A DNA stretch of 64,000 nt, taken from Trogon surrucura. Lineage: Eukaryota; Chordata; Aves; Trogoniformes; Trogonidae. Position 1 is the stretch's first letter. Each line of letters opens with the position of its first letter. Positions 22,658 through 39,835 of this stretch are shown here, piece after piece. The notes under the pieces were generated by a model. It was given only the letters and a program-made list of their open reading frames with translations. It was not told the DNA's origin and searched no databases. The translations under genes and the position numbers were made by a program. The stretch is taken from contig CM036622.1 of NCBI GenBank assembly GCA_020746105.1, positions 41,703,477 through 41,767,476 of the forward strand, written 5' to 3'.

Positions 22658-25600
22658 CTGTTAAAAACACACACAAAAAAAAAAAAAAAGAAAAAAAGGA
22701 GAGGGCATGATTAGAAATCACAAAGAAACATTCCTTAGCCTAAGGCTTTTTAAAAATACATCCCAAGCAGAGCAGAAAATCTAGCTTTATTCAGAAGGTA
22801 TTTCCGTGCTCTTTCTGTAGGCTACATGGCATTGCCCAAGAAGTCAACTTTCATCCCGAGAATTCCACTGGTTACCCAAGTCCCTCCAGCTTAACAAAGA
22901 CTAGTTTGTATATACAGCTATTTAGTTTTTGATTGACTAATAAAAAGCAGGCTCCTTTAGAGCAAGACTCGTTTGCAACAGAAACCGCTTCACAGACAAA
23001 AGCATGGTTTCAATCCCTCCTTTCAAGGTCTTGCCTATGTGAAAAGACTAATTTCCAAAAACTATTTTTCAGTTCATCTTCCACCTTTCAGGCTGAGGTT
23101 TTATATTGTATTAATTCATTGCTTCAAATAAAATGAAAGCTACACAGAACTCTAGTTTAGGCACAAATATAGAGAACTAACAGAAATAGAATTCTTCATG
23201 ATTTTTGAAGAATCTACTTTTAGAACTGCACAGAGGCACTGAAGGGATGAAGCCTAATTATTTCATTTTATAGAATTAATTAAAAACTACTTTCACTACA
23301 CTGACAACATTACCACCTGGCCACTTCAAAGCTTTCCTATTTAGTGCCCCACTTAGAAGCAACAGGAGGTCCAGAGCAGGCACCACCCTCTCTTTGACCA
23401 CTGACCAGAGCTGTTTGCACACTGCAGGCACTTGAGATACAACAGCAGCGGTATCCACTGAGAAGGGCAGTTGCTCACGCTGGAGGCCTTCAACACACAG
23501 GGTCCCAAATCTGACATCTGTCTAGGGCTCGGTAAGAGCAGCTTAGGTGTCTGCTGCCTGAACTCGAGTCTATGTCCAGATACCTAGTCCCTCTCTCTGA
23601 CCTGAGGGAAGGAAGACTCAGACCAGCAGTGATGGGCTGTGCTCACAATCTTCAAAATCCCAATCACTTGTTACTACGCAGCACTGCAGAGAGGGAGAGG
23701 AAGAGTGAGGGGAAGAGCTATCCTTGTGGTAAGTTTCAACAAAAAAGCTGCACATGACAACACATACTGGAAGGACCATCTAGTGATTCCAGATTATCTA
23801 GTTAAGAGTATAAAGCTCAAAGACAAAGGGAAAGCTAATGCACACTGGTCAGCATCTAACTACTCAGCTGTTGGTCAGCATGGTACCTCTCTGCTCCATA
23901 AGCAAAGAATCACAGCCTCCATGCAAGAGTGAGCTATCACAGGATGCCTACTACTGTAGCACAGGCGTACCAATCCTACAAAGCAAAGTACTGAACAGAT
24001 ACAGTGCATTTAGTATTTTTGACCAAAACCTCATGTTTTCTTGGCACAAATTTCATTCCTATTTGAGAAAAACGCCACTACGTTATTTCACAAGTCAGAG
24101 TCAAAGAGTCATACAGTAACACAGCAGCTACATTGACCGTGACAGCCTCAGTAAAGGTGCACTGATTTGTTCACATGAACATGGGACAGAGAAGAGTCAG
24201 AAGCAGCTCCTACTCAAGCAACAGCAACAAGAACATTCATGGTCGTCCAGGACCACCTGCTCCACGACAGAGAATATCCCATGTTCTTGATGCAGAGCTC
24301 AAGAGACGAAGACAGGGTGGGCAAAGTCATGCATTACATCTTGCTGAGAGCCCCCAGGAAAACAAGCATCTCAGAAGCCTGCAGCACGACGAGTACCTAT
24401 AGCGACTGCCTGGCCTCCTGCAGAGTAACTGCCTACAGACAGCACAGACAAAGAACCTTCTAGAGAGCAGATAACACCTCCGAATTGCTGTGCCGGCATA
24501 CAAGTGCCAATCCAAAACTGACTAGCAGTGGATCAGTGGGTGTTGGGACCTACCACTTTCCAAGTGACCACAGCAATTGTTCTCACGCCTTAAATAGCAT
24601 TCTTGCATTAGCTGCTGTCCCCATAAGGGATGGGGATTTCTTCCATGGGTTGGGAACAGGTACATGTCCTTCCCACCGAGGGTATCAAGCAATGCAGCCA
24701 CCCACTTGGCAGACGCCTGGCTGCAAGCGGGGCTGGCTGAGCAGTAAGCAGCCTCCTGACCCAGGCCACCTCCACACCCCCGCACCCCGCAGGCCCGTGA
24801 CCACGGTCTGACCAATGCCGTTGCTCTGTGCTGCTGCCAGTGGTGGTCAGCAAGGGGTCACCTGCAAATGGCACAGCAGGGTGAGGCGGTGTACTGAAGT
24901 CGGGTGTTTTTGTGGCAGTGGCTGAGCCACCGAGCATCCTCACAGAGCAGCGGTGCTGGTGCCTCAACAATAAGTCAGAAGGATGCGTTAAGTCTTATTT
25001 TCATCTCAAAGATGGGCACCAGCGATACAGCCAGAACGCACACCAGTGTAAAGCTGCACTGTGCACTCCAAGCTGACCCGAGGTCAGCGTCACGCTGCCG
25101 TATCACGCAGTGCTGCAGTGTTAGCAACTACTGAACAACAGCCCAAGAGACCGAGAAGTTTGTCCGGTGGTTAGATGACAACTCAGTTGTTAGACTGAGC
25201 ACTGAAATGCTGCCCGTATTCCAGTCTTATTCCCCACATCTCCTGGGCTGTCCTCCCAAATACAGCAATGCTTGTAGGGAGAGTTGGCACAGCAACCTTT
25301 ATCTACAAGCTCTGGCTTCCTGTAAGTAGCTATTGCCTTACGAGGAAGAAAAGACTAAATTCTACATTTACTTTTCTCATCAAGATAGGGAAACACGAAT
25401 GCTGTCTGGGAGTAAATAGTATGCTCGTAACAACAGGAGTGTACTATAATAAATTTACCTCTACTAAATGAGATGTAAAAAGGAGGTAAGTGCTCACAAT
25501 TTTGCCAGAGTGAGGAACAAAGCTCTTTATGGGTGCAGCCGACTACTTTAGCAGATGCACTTAACTGCGAACAAGTGATACTTTTCCAATGCAACACTTG

Positions 25601-25753
25601 AAAATTATTTGATGAGAAAACAGTATTACTGCTTATTCAAAACATTCTACATAGGCTCTACAGTACTTCTGCATTAAAACAATTTAATAAAGCAAGCAAA
25701 TACCTAATAGATGTCAGAAGCATGTGACTATGTCATTTCACAAAATGACTTAC
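22658..25753 (-). other. ARHGAP21 intron
   Basis: This 3.1-kb intron has an A-run/CA-run next to the acceptor (22661-22695). Open frames near 24175-24463 and 24608-24970 look composition-driven, and I could not assign them. No other element was recognised. Confidence 0.65.
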
Positions 25754-25785
25754 CTTAGATTTTGCTGAGTCACTAGTAGCGGAAT
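25754..25785 (-). CDS. ARHGAP21: ARHGAP21 small coding exon (32 nt)
   Basis: Read on the - strand, acceptor TTTTTCCACAG, 32 nt, then donor AAG|GTAAGT, an almost perfect consensus. It completes a split Asp codon and encodes SATSDSAKSK, leading into GSWGSGKDQ of the last exon, as in vertebrate ARHGAP21. It is too short for open-frame scans and supported by phase and sequence match. Confidence 0.92.
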
Positions 25786-27555
25786 CTGTGGAAAAATTAA
25801 AAGAAAAAAACAAAACAATTCTGCTCAGTTCTGTGCAAAATTTTGTTGTTGCTACACACAATGCTGGACTTATGGAAAAAGACAAGCACAGAACAAAATG
25901 TGAAGCAAATAAAAACCAGAACAGAGTGAATAGTCAGAGCTCACAAAGATGCAAGCTGCACCACAGAAAGCCACCGCCATGAAAGGATGCTGTGAATTGT
26001 AGGCAGAACCAGCTCAATGATAGGAATGGCAAAGGAGCCCTGTTCTTCTAAATAAAAAACAGAAATACTAGTGTTTATTCAATGTTTTAAGTATACAGCC
26101 CCTGCAAAACCGCAGCTGAGAGACCTTTTCAGGATTGTACTATGTACTCTCCTGAGACTCAGGATACACAAAGCAAAATTGAATGTCTTAGTACTGTTGT
26201 CTGTCCTAGGTACAAATCAGGAGAACCTCTTTTTGTGAGGTTTTTAAGGATTTACGTCATATTTTGTGTGTAAAACCCCAATTATATATCTCTCTCCACC
26301 TCTGACTACGTCTAGGTAAAATTTTACTGTTAAATCGGCTAGATTTCAGCAGCTACCAGTTTTGTACTTTTCTGTAACAAGCGCTTTTATGAAATGAAAA
26401 ATGGACACCATAGTTTTACTGTCTCGCAAAACCCAAGATTATACAGTTATAAAGGGGGTAGGAAGGGGCTAGCACAGTGACTAAAAAACATGAACCTTTA
26501 GGGACTTTTCCCTAGGAAGAAAGAGCTGAGCCCCCTGCCACACCCCTTTTTGACACATGGCTAATGCTTTATGACTAGAAAGACTGGTAGACCATACCAT
26601 GCTATTTCTCCTCAGGGTCTGCTTCAGAGATAACAAGAAACAGCAGAAAAACTTTTAAAAAGTAGCATTGATCTGTTCAAAATACTCTTAAATGAAAATT
26701 TACAGCACAGATCAACTTTTTTTTTTTTTTTTCCATTTACAAGAAACGGGGGTTTCTGCAGACAAGGCAGCTACAGTGTGGGCAACAGTCTTCCTTCTTC
26801 CTACAGTTCCAGCTGTCCATCAGTGACATCACAGAATCCACTAATGACATCACCGTGTGATAGACTCCTCCCACTTCGCCTGTTACAACATCAGTATAAA
26901 GCGACCGTTTCAGTAAATGCTGAACAACCCTCTGAAAACTGAAACAAAAGCTAGAGATGAAGGGATAACATTTGTGGGATACAACATGCTGGGTTAGTGC
27001 AACAGTATAGTGAGGGAAGTGGGGGGGGGGGGGGAAAGTCACCAAAAAAGAGCCTGCAACGCTTGTCCTTAGCCACAAAAGAGGATGGCATTTATAAACA
27101 GAAGGAAATCAGCTTTAGTATAGGCATACTGCAACATATTTTATTTGAAGTGTCCATCACTTGACAAGAAAAACGTAACTCTCACATTCCTAACGCTGGA
27201 AAGGAGCAATATAAGAACACCACTGAATATCAGTCTTTCTGCCATCACAACAAACCACTGTACAGCAGCATATCTGCTTCACCTCACGAAGATGATTGCA
27301 TGGGTTACTGTGAATAAATAAAACAGTATGTGCAAGCCTCATTTTTAATGATTATATTGCTGTTGAGACAATCAAGTTTCTCAAATTGTATCATGCATGA
27401 TTACCGAACAATTCAAGGCTCTAAGAAGTGTTAATGATCTTTTGGAAAAGAGAAAAACAGTTTATTAGTAAAAGAAGTAGAAAGACAGAGTTACAGTGAG
27501 TTAATAGAGTAGGTTATTCTAGCCTATGGACTAATGCTGTCCGGGCAAGAGTTAC
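25786..27555 (-). other. ARHGAP21 intron
   Basis: This 1.8-kb intron contains a T-run at about 26718-26732 and a 14-base G-run at 27021-27034. The 113-codon frame at 26737-27078 has no match to the gene and spans the G-run, so it is rejected as coding. Confidence 0.7.
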
Positions 27556-27661
27556 CTGATACGTCTCCAGGAGATACTCCCGTTCTTCCAATGTTGGTGA
27601 GTAAATGATCTATGTTTGGCACTGGCTGAGATTCTACAGTGTTTTCCTCCTGAACTGCTGT
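27556..27661 (-). CDS. ARHGAP21: ARHGAP21 coding exon ([15 protein letters not shown])
   Basis: The acceptor on the - strand is TTAACTATAG, the donor G|GTAACT. The exon has 35 codons plus one base. It encodes [20 protein letters not shown] and [16 protein letters not shown], the conserved segment just after the RhoGAP domain in ARHGAP21 and ARHGAP23. Confidence 0.95.
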
Positions 27662-28011
27662 CTATAGTTAATAAACAAAGATCTCTTCATCATCGTTTCA
27701 CAAATAGTCCATTACGATTCAAAAGCATTTAGAAAATTGCATTATTCACCTGAGAACACGCCTTCCTCATGTGTTCTTATTCTCCCATTTTACTTTATGC
27801 TTTTAAAACAAATGCATGGTTTGCATTTTTGTTCTTTTTTTTTTTTTTTTTCTCTCCAAAACACTACTGCAAGGACTAGGGAGCTAAAAACATGCTTCTG
27901 AAGTGCAAACCATACAGTGATGTAACAAGAAATACACAGATATTCTAGAGGCAGCAGAAGTAGATTGTAAACTAAGATAATTAGAACACAAATACTTATG
28001 ACAATACTTAC

Positions 28012-28053
28012 AAGAGGTTCTTCAGCATCATCTTCTGTGAAAAACCAGTCATG
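28012..28053 (-). CDS. ARHGAP21: ARHGAP21 coding exon (HDWFFTEDDAEEPL)
   Basis: Exactly 14 codons (42 nt) in phase 0, with acceptor TTAAATTGTAG and donor CTT|GTAAGT. It encodes HDWFFTEDDAEEPL at the C-terminal edge of the RhoGAP domain, matching the known LIQHHDWFFTE region. Confidence 0.94.
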
Positions 28054-28215
28054 CTACAATTTAAAATAAAAAAGGTGAAAACCCCACAGGAAACACAAAA
28101 TCCAAGTGTGGAACAATCAAATATGGACATTACTAAAAATGATCTCCTGGAGTTCAAAGGACAAATACCAACTGGCCCAACGAGAGAAAAGCTGGTTGAT
28201 CTCTGTACGATCTTA

Positions 28216-30470
<2,255 letters not shown>

Positions 30471-30519
30471 TTAATGCTTATTTTGTAGTGCACCCACAAC
30501 ACACCTGATTTCAGCTTAC

Positions 30520-30593
30520 CAGTCTCTTCAGTGTTTTCAGACGCTCAACAGGATCTTCTTTTCTATTGGCATCTATAAAATCTGCATATTTGT
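30520..30593 (-). CDS. ARHGAP21: ARHGAP21 coding exon, RhoGAP domain ([15 protein letters not shown])
   Basis: 74 nt: two bases finishing an Asp codon plus 24 codons. Acceptor TTTTTTTAACAG, donor CTG|GTAAGC. It encodes [20 protein letters not shown] and LKRL. Only minor changes from human are seen (E to D, L to V). Confidence 0.95.
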
Positions 30594-31024
30594 CTGTTAA
30601 AAAAAGCAGAAATTAATCATATAAACATAGAGATGGGTGTATACATATAAATACACACACGGAGACACACACAAGAGACCACAGTCCCACCTTCCTGTTA
30701 ACAGATAACATATATACATGAATCACATTCGGAAATCATAAATTAGCCCATTATATTGTACATAATAAGATGGCAATAGGGGAAAAAAAAACAACTCTCA
30801 CGGAATACTGCAATAGTAAAATTGCAAGTTTTTACTCATTTTTTTTTTTTGCAAATTCCTAATTCCTTCACCATCGGTGAAATTCTATTTATAGCTCTCA
30901 TTCTTAAGCTCTATGATCACCATGACTCCCTGCTCTTTACAGAAGAAAGAAGGCATTTATTACAGGGTTAGAGATGATTCCGCTGGATTTTCTCTCAAAT
31001 CATCTCACAGTTTTAAGACAATTA

Positions 31025-31153
<129 letters not shown>

Positions 31154-31189
31154 CTACAGATTTAGAAGAAAAGGACAGACAACGCTTTA

Positions 31190-33188
<1,999 letters not shown>

Positions 33189-33337
33189 CTTTAGTGAGAA
33201 GCTTCCTTTCAGACTCATCCTTAGGAGAATGTGGACTCTGGGTCCTCTGTTCCGCTTTGGCTCCAAGCAGAGTCTGTCTGATACTCAGACTCTGGCGAGG
33301 CGTTTTGGGAGATGGTTCCGTTTTGCTGCTCGAAGAA
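33189..33337 (-). CDS. ARHGAP21: ARHGAP21 coding exon ([16 protein letters not shown])
   Basis: 149 nt: one base finishing a Ser codon, 49 codons, one base over. Acceptor ATCTTGTTTCAG, donor G|GTCTGT. It encodes [20 protein letters not shown], then [19 protein letters not shown] and [10 protein letters not shown]. It is a Ser/Pro/Lys-rich linker between PH and RhoGAP domains, with SP motifs as likely phosphosites. Confidence 0.94.
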
Positions 33338-33419
33338 CTGAAACAAGATATATTACTTCAGTACAAAGAAGCTATGTAAGAAGTTCACAAAAATTCCTGG
33401 CAGCACATAATTCACCTAC

Positions 33420-33484
33420 CTCATCATTGTACTGTATTCTTTAATCCTTCGACTAATTAGATCTCTACTAGTGACACCAGTATC
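33420..33484 (-). CDS. ARHGAP21: ARHGAP21 coding exon (DLISRRIKEY), PH C-terminal helix
   Basis: 65 nt: 21 codons plus two bases. Acceptor CTTTTGTAG, donor AG|GTAGGT. It encodes DTGVTSRDLISRRIKEYSTM M, which in the human ARF1 complex belongs to the helix following the PH domain that helps bind ARF1 (established for the human Arf-binding domain). Confidence 0.94.
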
Positions 33485-34547
33485 CTACAAAAGGAATTGA
33501 GATCTACTTTATAATCTTATAAAAAAAAAAAAAACCACGTTTTTTTACTTTCAGAATGTGATTAACTCTTCCTGTCAGCAGATCACATATGAAAAATCAA
33601 CATTTTGATCCAGTTAAAATAAAAAATAAATAAAATATATAACAGGCAGACCTTGACAACAATAAGGACAGAACATTCAAAAACCACGAGGAAAACGAAA
33701 GCGAGTAATTACAAACTAAATGCTGCTTAGACTTTTTTTTTTCCAAACAAATACAACCTGACTAAATCCTGCTAAACTGAAAGTTAGTTTAAATAGAAAA
33801 CACGTCATGCTACCGCTCTGAAAAATACTATGTGCACACAGTACTTATGCAACTAATTACTACTACACCTACAGCTGAAACAGACATGAATTCCAATGTG
33901 CTTTTTATCCTTCTCTCTAATAATGTTTATTAATCCATTTTCCTTTGGACAATTATTTCAAAACTGAGCAGATGAGTATGTCCTCTGGCATGAAAATATG
34001 CCTCCGTTACTGCTGAAATGAAAATGCACTGAAAAAAATATCAGGACAGATATTGATATGTTATGTACAATACCCTATGTTTGCCTTTTGTAATGAGCTT
34101 TAATATTTAATTCACAGAAATGTCAACATTTCACCAGAGTAACAGGCATCCTTTTTGACTACCGAGAAACTCATCACATTGTACCACTGCACACAACACT
34201 TCCCAAGTCTGAGAACAGACTGGTTCTAACCTTGCAATTATCTTTTAAAAAAAGATCAGAGATTTTTGACAGCTCGGTTTAATGCAAAGTGTAGCTTTGG
34301 TCAATGATATTAATTCACTTATTTCAAAAGTCTGTTCTCTGATTATGTCAGGTCTTTTTTAACTCCATTTATTTACTCAGTTAAATTGCCTTTCAGCTCA
34401 TTTTCTTCTATGTTCCTGTACACGTTTTGGTCTACCGTTTAATTGCAAACGATTTATTTTGTTCAAGAATGAATCACAAGAACATACGATCAATTTTTAA
34501 TTAAAAAACAAGAAGTATAGCTTCTACATTATATGTTATACAACTAC
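33485..34547 (-). other. ARHGAP21 intron
   Basis: This 1.1-kb AT-rich intron contains A-runs near 33522-33535 and nothing else recognisable. Confidence 0.7.
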
Positions 34548-34832
34548 CTCATCATTTAAGTTGCTGTTGTCCTGTATTGCTTTAATCCATGCTAACATAT
34601 TATCTCTGTCCTCAGCTTGAAACAGATACTCGCAGTCGGATGTGGTGAGTCTAAATACATTCTTCCTCTTGGTTTCACAGTATGAGATGTCTATCAAACA
34701 AGCATTGATGCTTATAGGTTGCTCTTCTTCAGACAGGGTCACTTGTTCCTTTTTATCCTTGTATAAATAAAGTGAATGACCTCGAAGAACAACATACAGT
34801 TGCTTCCATGGCCGAATGCTCCCACCAACTCG
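34548..34832 (-). CDS. ARHGAP21: ARHGAP21 coding exon, PH domain core
   Basis: 95 codons in phase 0, acceptor AACCATTTTTCAG in reverse reading (GACATTTTTCAG), donor GAG|GTAGTT. It encodes [20 protein letters not shown], then [49 protein letters not shown] and LAWIKAIQ with the conserved PH Trp in the last helix. With the previous exon it makes the PH/Arf-binding domain that binds ARF1-GTP at the Golgi. Confidence 0.97.
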
Positions 34833-35589
34833 CTGAAAAATGTCAACCAATATGTTAGTTTGCTTCATTTGTTGCAATGAATCTTTCTCAACGACAAAAA
34901 CTATCTCCAGAATTTTTAAAAAGAAAGACTAACCACCTCTCTATACCATTCTCAAGAATGACCCCTGGAAAGATTTCACAAAAGTGGGATTCACTAATTG
35001 CTCTCCGTTAGAGGAGTTGCTCAGTAGCTTGCACTCCCTGATCACCGATTAAGTGTGCATTCCCACGACAGTAGCAAGACAGAGGATGAGACTAGAATTT
35101 CACAGAGGCATTAGTAAAGATATAGTAGAAAAATATTTACTGGACTCTTGCCCATGCCTTTCAAACTTTGAGTCACTTACATTTACACACCACTGCAATT
35201 CCTGACTTCCAGTTTTCCTTAAGTGTTAGTCTATACTTGTGCAGAAAGTTAATTCGAACTCTGCTCCACGTTTGTGAAAATTACAGTTTTTTCATTATTA
35301 GCAAAGAGGGGAAAAAAGATCATAAACAACAATTATCAAGGGATTGATTCCTAGTACTTAATTTTGGTCAATAGAAACAAGTTTACTTCAGAGATGCTTT
35401 GAAATGTAAAACTAAGACAGTTTAGAAAGTAGCCTGTAAAAAAGCAGCTGTGGAATTCATTACAGCTATTCTAAATTTTTGTCAGTCTTATTGATGCCTG
35501 AATCCCAAAAATTTAATTAGAGAACAGGAAGGCTTCAAGTTTCTTATCTTAGGTTTTCACCAGCCTCATACTTGTGTGAGGTTAAGTAC
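34833..35589 (-). other. ARHGAP21 intron within the PH domain
   Basis: This 757-nt intron splits the PH domain after [14 protein letters not shown]. No other feature is seen. Confidence 0.8.
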
Positions 35590-35715
35590 CTTTCCTTTGT
35601 CTGTAACAAGCTGACGAAAATGGAGCCATCCCTCCTTGGAGGCATCACCAAAGACCTCCGAAGAAGAATCTTTTCGGGATCCAGAGTCTTCTGAAGATTT
35701 CTGGCTGTCTGGGAC
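35590..35715 (-). CDS. ARHGAP21: ARHGAP21 coding exon, start of PH domain ([15 protein letters not shown])
   Basis: 42 codons in phase 0, acceptor ATTTTCTCTAG, donor AAG|GTACTT. It encodes [40 protein letters not shown] and GK. GWLHFR is the first PH strand. The preceding Ser-rich stretch is a conserved linker. Confidence 0.96.
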
Positions 35716-36203
35716 CTAGAGAAAATATCACAGAAAGAAGCCCACAGTGTACTTCTAAACACATTTCTTTACAGTCCCTACATTCAAGGTGTTTCTCACT
35801 TTAAAAATGCCCCTAGGAATATCCTCCTGGGAAAATATCATTTCTCTAGTTTCAATACAAGAGTAGTGACCTTACACATCCCAAGAATACTTTAAGAAAC
35901 TGAAGGAGTCTTAGACTCTCATTAGTAAGTTTTTGTAAAAGCATGCCATAGATAGGCTTTGTTTACAGAGGCTCAGGAAAATGAAAATCAAGTACCATGT
36001 GGTAAGCCTAGGAAAAAAAAAAAAAAAGAGACCATGTTTACTTATATGATGCATACAGCATGAAGAATTGATGAGCAGCAATTTCAACAAACTTCATGTC
36101 TGTGTTTAACACATCACTTTGTATAATGGAGTTGTAGAACTCATACAACTTGTCACAGAAGTATGTGTAATTCTTAAGAGTTGTTATACATGTAGTTACC
36201 TAC

Positions 36204-36240
36204 CTTAATCCCCTTTAAACTCGATACATGCTTAATGGAT
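36204..36240 (-). CDS. ARHGAP21: ARHGAP21 small coding exon (KHVSSLKGIK)
   Basis: 37 nt: one base finishing a Pro codon plus 12 codons. Acceptor CTGTTTCTCTCCCAACAG, donor AAG|GTAGGT. It encodes SIKHVSSLKGIK, corresponding to SFKHVSSLKGIK of the vertebrate protein. It is too short for open-frame scans and supported by phase on both sides. Confidence 0.92.
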
Positions 36241-36328
36241 CTGTTGGGAGAGAAACAGATGATAAAATGAGATTTTATACGCTTTAAAAAATAATCTCCA
36301 AATTAACTGATACTCTTAATGAACTCAC

Positions 36329-36431
36329 GGTTTCCCCTCTTCTCTGTAGTCATCCAGTCCTTCATCGTATGACTTTGATCTCTCAGTTTTTGCGGCAGGC
36401 TGGCTATCCAGGACACTAGGCCGGATGGATT
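36329..36431 (-). CDS. ARHGAP21: ARHGAP21 coding exon ([16 protein letters not shown])
   Basis: 103 nt: two bases finishing a Glu codon, 33 codons, two over. Acceptor TTTTTGTTTGTAG, donor CC|GTGAGT. It encodes [20 protein letters not shown] and [29 protein letters not shown] is a signature of ARHGAP21, with a likely basophilic kinase site (RSKS). Confidence 0.95.
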
Positions 36432-36599
36432 CTACAAACAAAAAGAAATTTTCTTTGTCTGTAGGGACCTGAATTACTTTTTTACTATTTATTTCAAGCA
36501 ACAAAGAGTTTAGAATTTTCCTTTTACATTCTGGAGAACGGAAGGAGTAAAAAAGGTTGCACAAGGGAGGAAAAAAAAAATAAAAAAACCAACACTCAC

Positions 36600-36758
36600 C
36601 GTGATCATGTGAAAGCTGTCGCCGAATTAAAGGAACTGGAGATGCGGGACTGGGAGGAACAGTTGCTACAGCTGGTGTTTGACAAGCAGATGCAGAAATA
36701 ACAGCAGAAGCAGGAATGTGTGCAATATCGTGGTCAATACTAGGACTAGTCGGTTCAT
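36600..36758 (-). CDS. ARHGAP21: ARHGAP21 coding exon ([19 protein letters not shown])
   Basis: 159 nt: two bases of an Asp codon, 52 codons, one over. Acceptor CATATTACCTTTGTAG, donor G|GTGAGT. It encodes [20 protein letters not shown], a Ser/Pro/Ala/Thr linker and [11 protein letters not shown] (an RRxLS kinase-like site). It joins the very large exon 12 kb upstream. Confidence 0.95.
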
Positions 36759-39700
36759 CTACAAAGGTAATATGTCACATATCAGCATATTCAATGCATT
36801 AATCAAATGCTCAAACTCAATAGCTGTCAACTTCTCGTTACTGGGATATCAGGTATCTTAAACATGAAGTCTGTCAAACAAACATAAGGGTCCAATTAAT
36901 TCACACTGTCAAATGTACTGTCTTTTTTTTTTAAAGAAAAAGAAGCCTGTTTCACTTTGTAGAGATGTTAACTGAACATTAGAACATAATTTTCCATTAT
37001 AGATTCTGCTGTGAGTGAATGAAACATGAATTACTTGCTAAATATTATTCCCAAGTAGGCTACTTTTGTTCACGTAAGTGAAAAACATACTTACTACAAC
37101 AGAAAGTCTAAACTCAAGACAGATAACTATAATTTCCTACAATAAAATATAGGCACACTACCAAAAACCTTTTGGTTTAAGCAAGTGTTCAAGTAACAAA
37201 GCCAAGTTACAAGCAAACAAAAAACCATTTTAAACAGATATCCAGCATCTAGAGAGCCAATGCCCCCCATCATCCATATATTCAAATAAAGCAAGTATTT
37301 TAAAAAGATGACACTACTACATACCAATTAGCTCTTCCACTAACTGTTCATACAAACGATTGCATGCCGTACATGCCCAGCACCTCACGGTCTCAACAGC
37401 CACAAGGGTCATCGTAAACGATTCCAAAAAGCTTTAAGTATTTCTAATATTTAACACGTTTCTTACAAGATGGAAGAAGCCGAAAGATGCACTTTCACTC
37501 ATTCTGAGAAAAGAGCTCTAACATCATCTAGAACACATTACTAGCACTAGAAAAACAATTCTACTTCATGCGCCAGTAGAAGAGGGGATTGGGGATAAAA
37601 GAAAAAAAAAAGTCACGAGCGTGGTCTGAACTGTACGGCCGTAATGAATATTAATGTATTCTAGGTGCTAAGAATTGTAATATGCAGAGCCACTGAAAAG
37701 CCTATTGAAATCAATGAACACTCACAGACAGAGGTTTATTCTTTGCTTTGTGTGAACACAACTGCGTGTGCTGTATTGTGCTTTTCCAACAGTCACTAAC
37801 AGTTCTGTTAAGCCAGCACTTGTAGTATCAAAATTTGGCAATGCAAATTCAAACCAAGGCAATACATTAAAGTACGGGGAAGTTTAGCAGTAACAGCTCT
37901 CTAAATTACCTGGAGTGGAAAAATATAATAATTTTTGAAGTTCTACACCAAGAAAAAGCAGACCCCCAAAAAACTATCTGCAAGCTGGGAACTTGAATAA
38001 AAATGGAAAATGAAAGAATTCACAGTAAACCTTCAATTCTACAATTTACAGCAAGTTTAACTTGCAGTGATATATCAGAAGCATTTATAGACCTCTTCTC
38101 TGTGGCAAATAAGAGACAGGAGTTAGAACCGCAGTTACACTTCCATTTCACAACCAGCTCACTGTCCTACTGCCTTTTTTCTCTTACTCAGTTTCACTGC
38201 AACAAACCCCCCAAAAAGCACATTGAGCGAAAAATAAAACCTCTTGCTGTACAACTAATTAATTTATAGCACGTAAAGTGGAAGTGCTCGGTTTTTAGCT
38301 ATTTATGTTACAGACTTATCTCAAAATGTCACAGTCTCTACTCCTAAAAGTTACAAAAACACTAGCACTTGAAATAAACCCATGCAAGCTGTGAGTACGA
38401 AAGTGTTAGGCAACACTATACAATTTCCCGCAACACTTAAATCCAAGAATTCAGCAGAGGAAAACAGCTTCCAATTCCTTGAAAGCAACAATAATTACTC
38501 AAACTACTTCACAGCCAATCTACTCCCCAGGTGTATCAAAATTAGAGCGGTTTTAGAAATAGACAAACTTTAAAGAAACTGCAAATGACACGGTACAGGA
38601 GGCAAATAACTCTGTTCAACACCTGAAGAGGCTGGAGGCCAGCTAATGGTAAGCTTTTACATAATATAAAGTGATTATACAGCAAACCATGACCTACACC
38701 ATATGAGTTACTGCCTACTAATTTAACGCACTGGCAAGCTGTACTGCTGCTGTTCAACAAGAAACAAAACCCAAACAACTACGTATATCCCTTGAATTCC
38801 GACTTGTCCTTTCAGTGCTTGCAGTATTTGTCTCACTTTCCAGTTTCCTTGATTAATTGATGTATTTGCACCCCAACACCCCTCGTGCAGCGTGCGAAAG
38901 GGTGCGCTCAGCTCGATGAAGAAGACTGCATCCGAAACACAGTGAAACATACAGAACAAACTAGAGAAGCCGCACAAAATAATTTCCTTCTAGTTTGTTA
39001 TCTTGTGGACTACCGGTGTCCCTTTAAATACTTGAAACAAAAAGGTCAAAGACTCTAGGACTGCTCAAAGTTTTACTTTCCATTGGAGAAAAGGGTACAA
39101 ACACAATTTGTTCTGCGTTATTGTCTATGAAGCAACCCAGGAAACCAGCCATCAGAAAACGAGCCAGCGTGATGACAGAACATCTCTGGCAAAGGGGACG
39201 ATGCTGCTTTGTCAGCTCCGCTCAAACCTGTGCAACTGGTCAACAGCTGCAAGTAGTGATACGCAGGCAGAAACTTTCAATGCAAAAACCACATTTATAG
39301 GTGGCAAGACTCTAAAAACTTGTAAATAGGCAACACACCTCCAAGCACAGCTAACTTATATTAACTCATTTGGTAGCTAAAGCAGAGAGAAATTAATTTA
39401 TCAAAGTGCACTTGTATCGCAGTGCAGCTGGAGATGAGGGACCTATAAAGAGAGGGAGCATCTATAAACATTACTGAAAAAGCACAGATCTGTATCATAC
39501 TCTACTATGCTGCCACAATTCAATTTTATCATGATTAATATATTATTTAATATCTTTGTTTATATCTGAATACCTTGGAACAATCCTTCGGGATTACATA
39601 TGAATGTTTGAAAGTAAACTGAACACTCTGAACACAAAACGAAGCACATTTTGAAAACTTTAAATATAATTTAAACGAATCACAGATATTAAGACAGATC

Positions 39701-39835
39701 TTGATGAACACTACTTGTAATCAGCCTCCAAGTAGAATATGAACTCTTTGGCACTACTCTTTATACCCAACAATCCAGTTTTCCTATGCATCCAGACATA
39801 TACTCATCTAGACTACGTCACAACAATGGTTTCGC

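Noticed and set aside
24175-24463. Two overlapping frames resembling a basic peptide
   Set aside because: Could not be linked to any known protein or to splice sites in phase; left as intron.
26737-27078. 113-codon frame on the - strand in an ARHGAP21 intron
   Set aside because: It does not match ARHGAP21, spans the G14 run and is not needed for the phase between the flanking exons.
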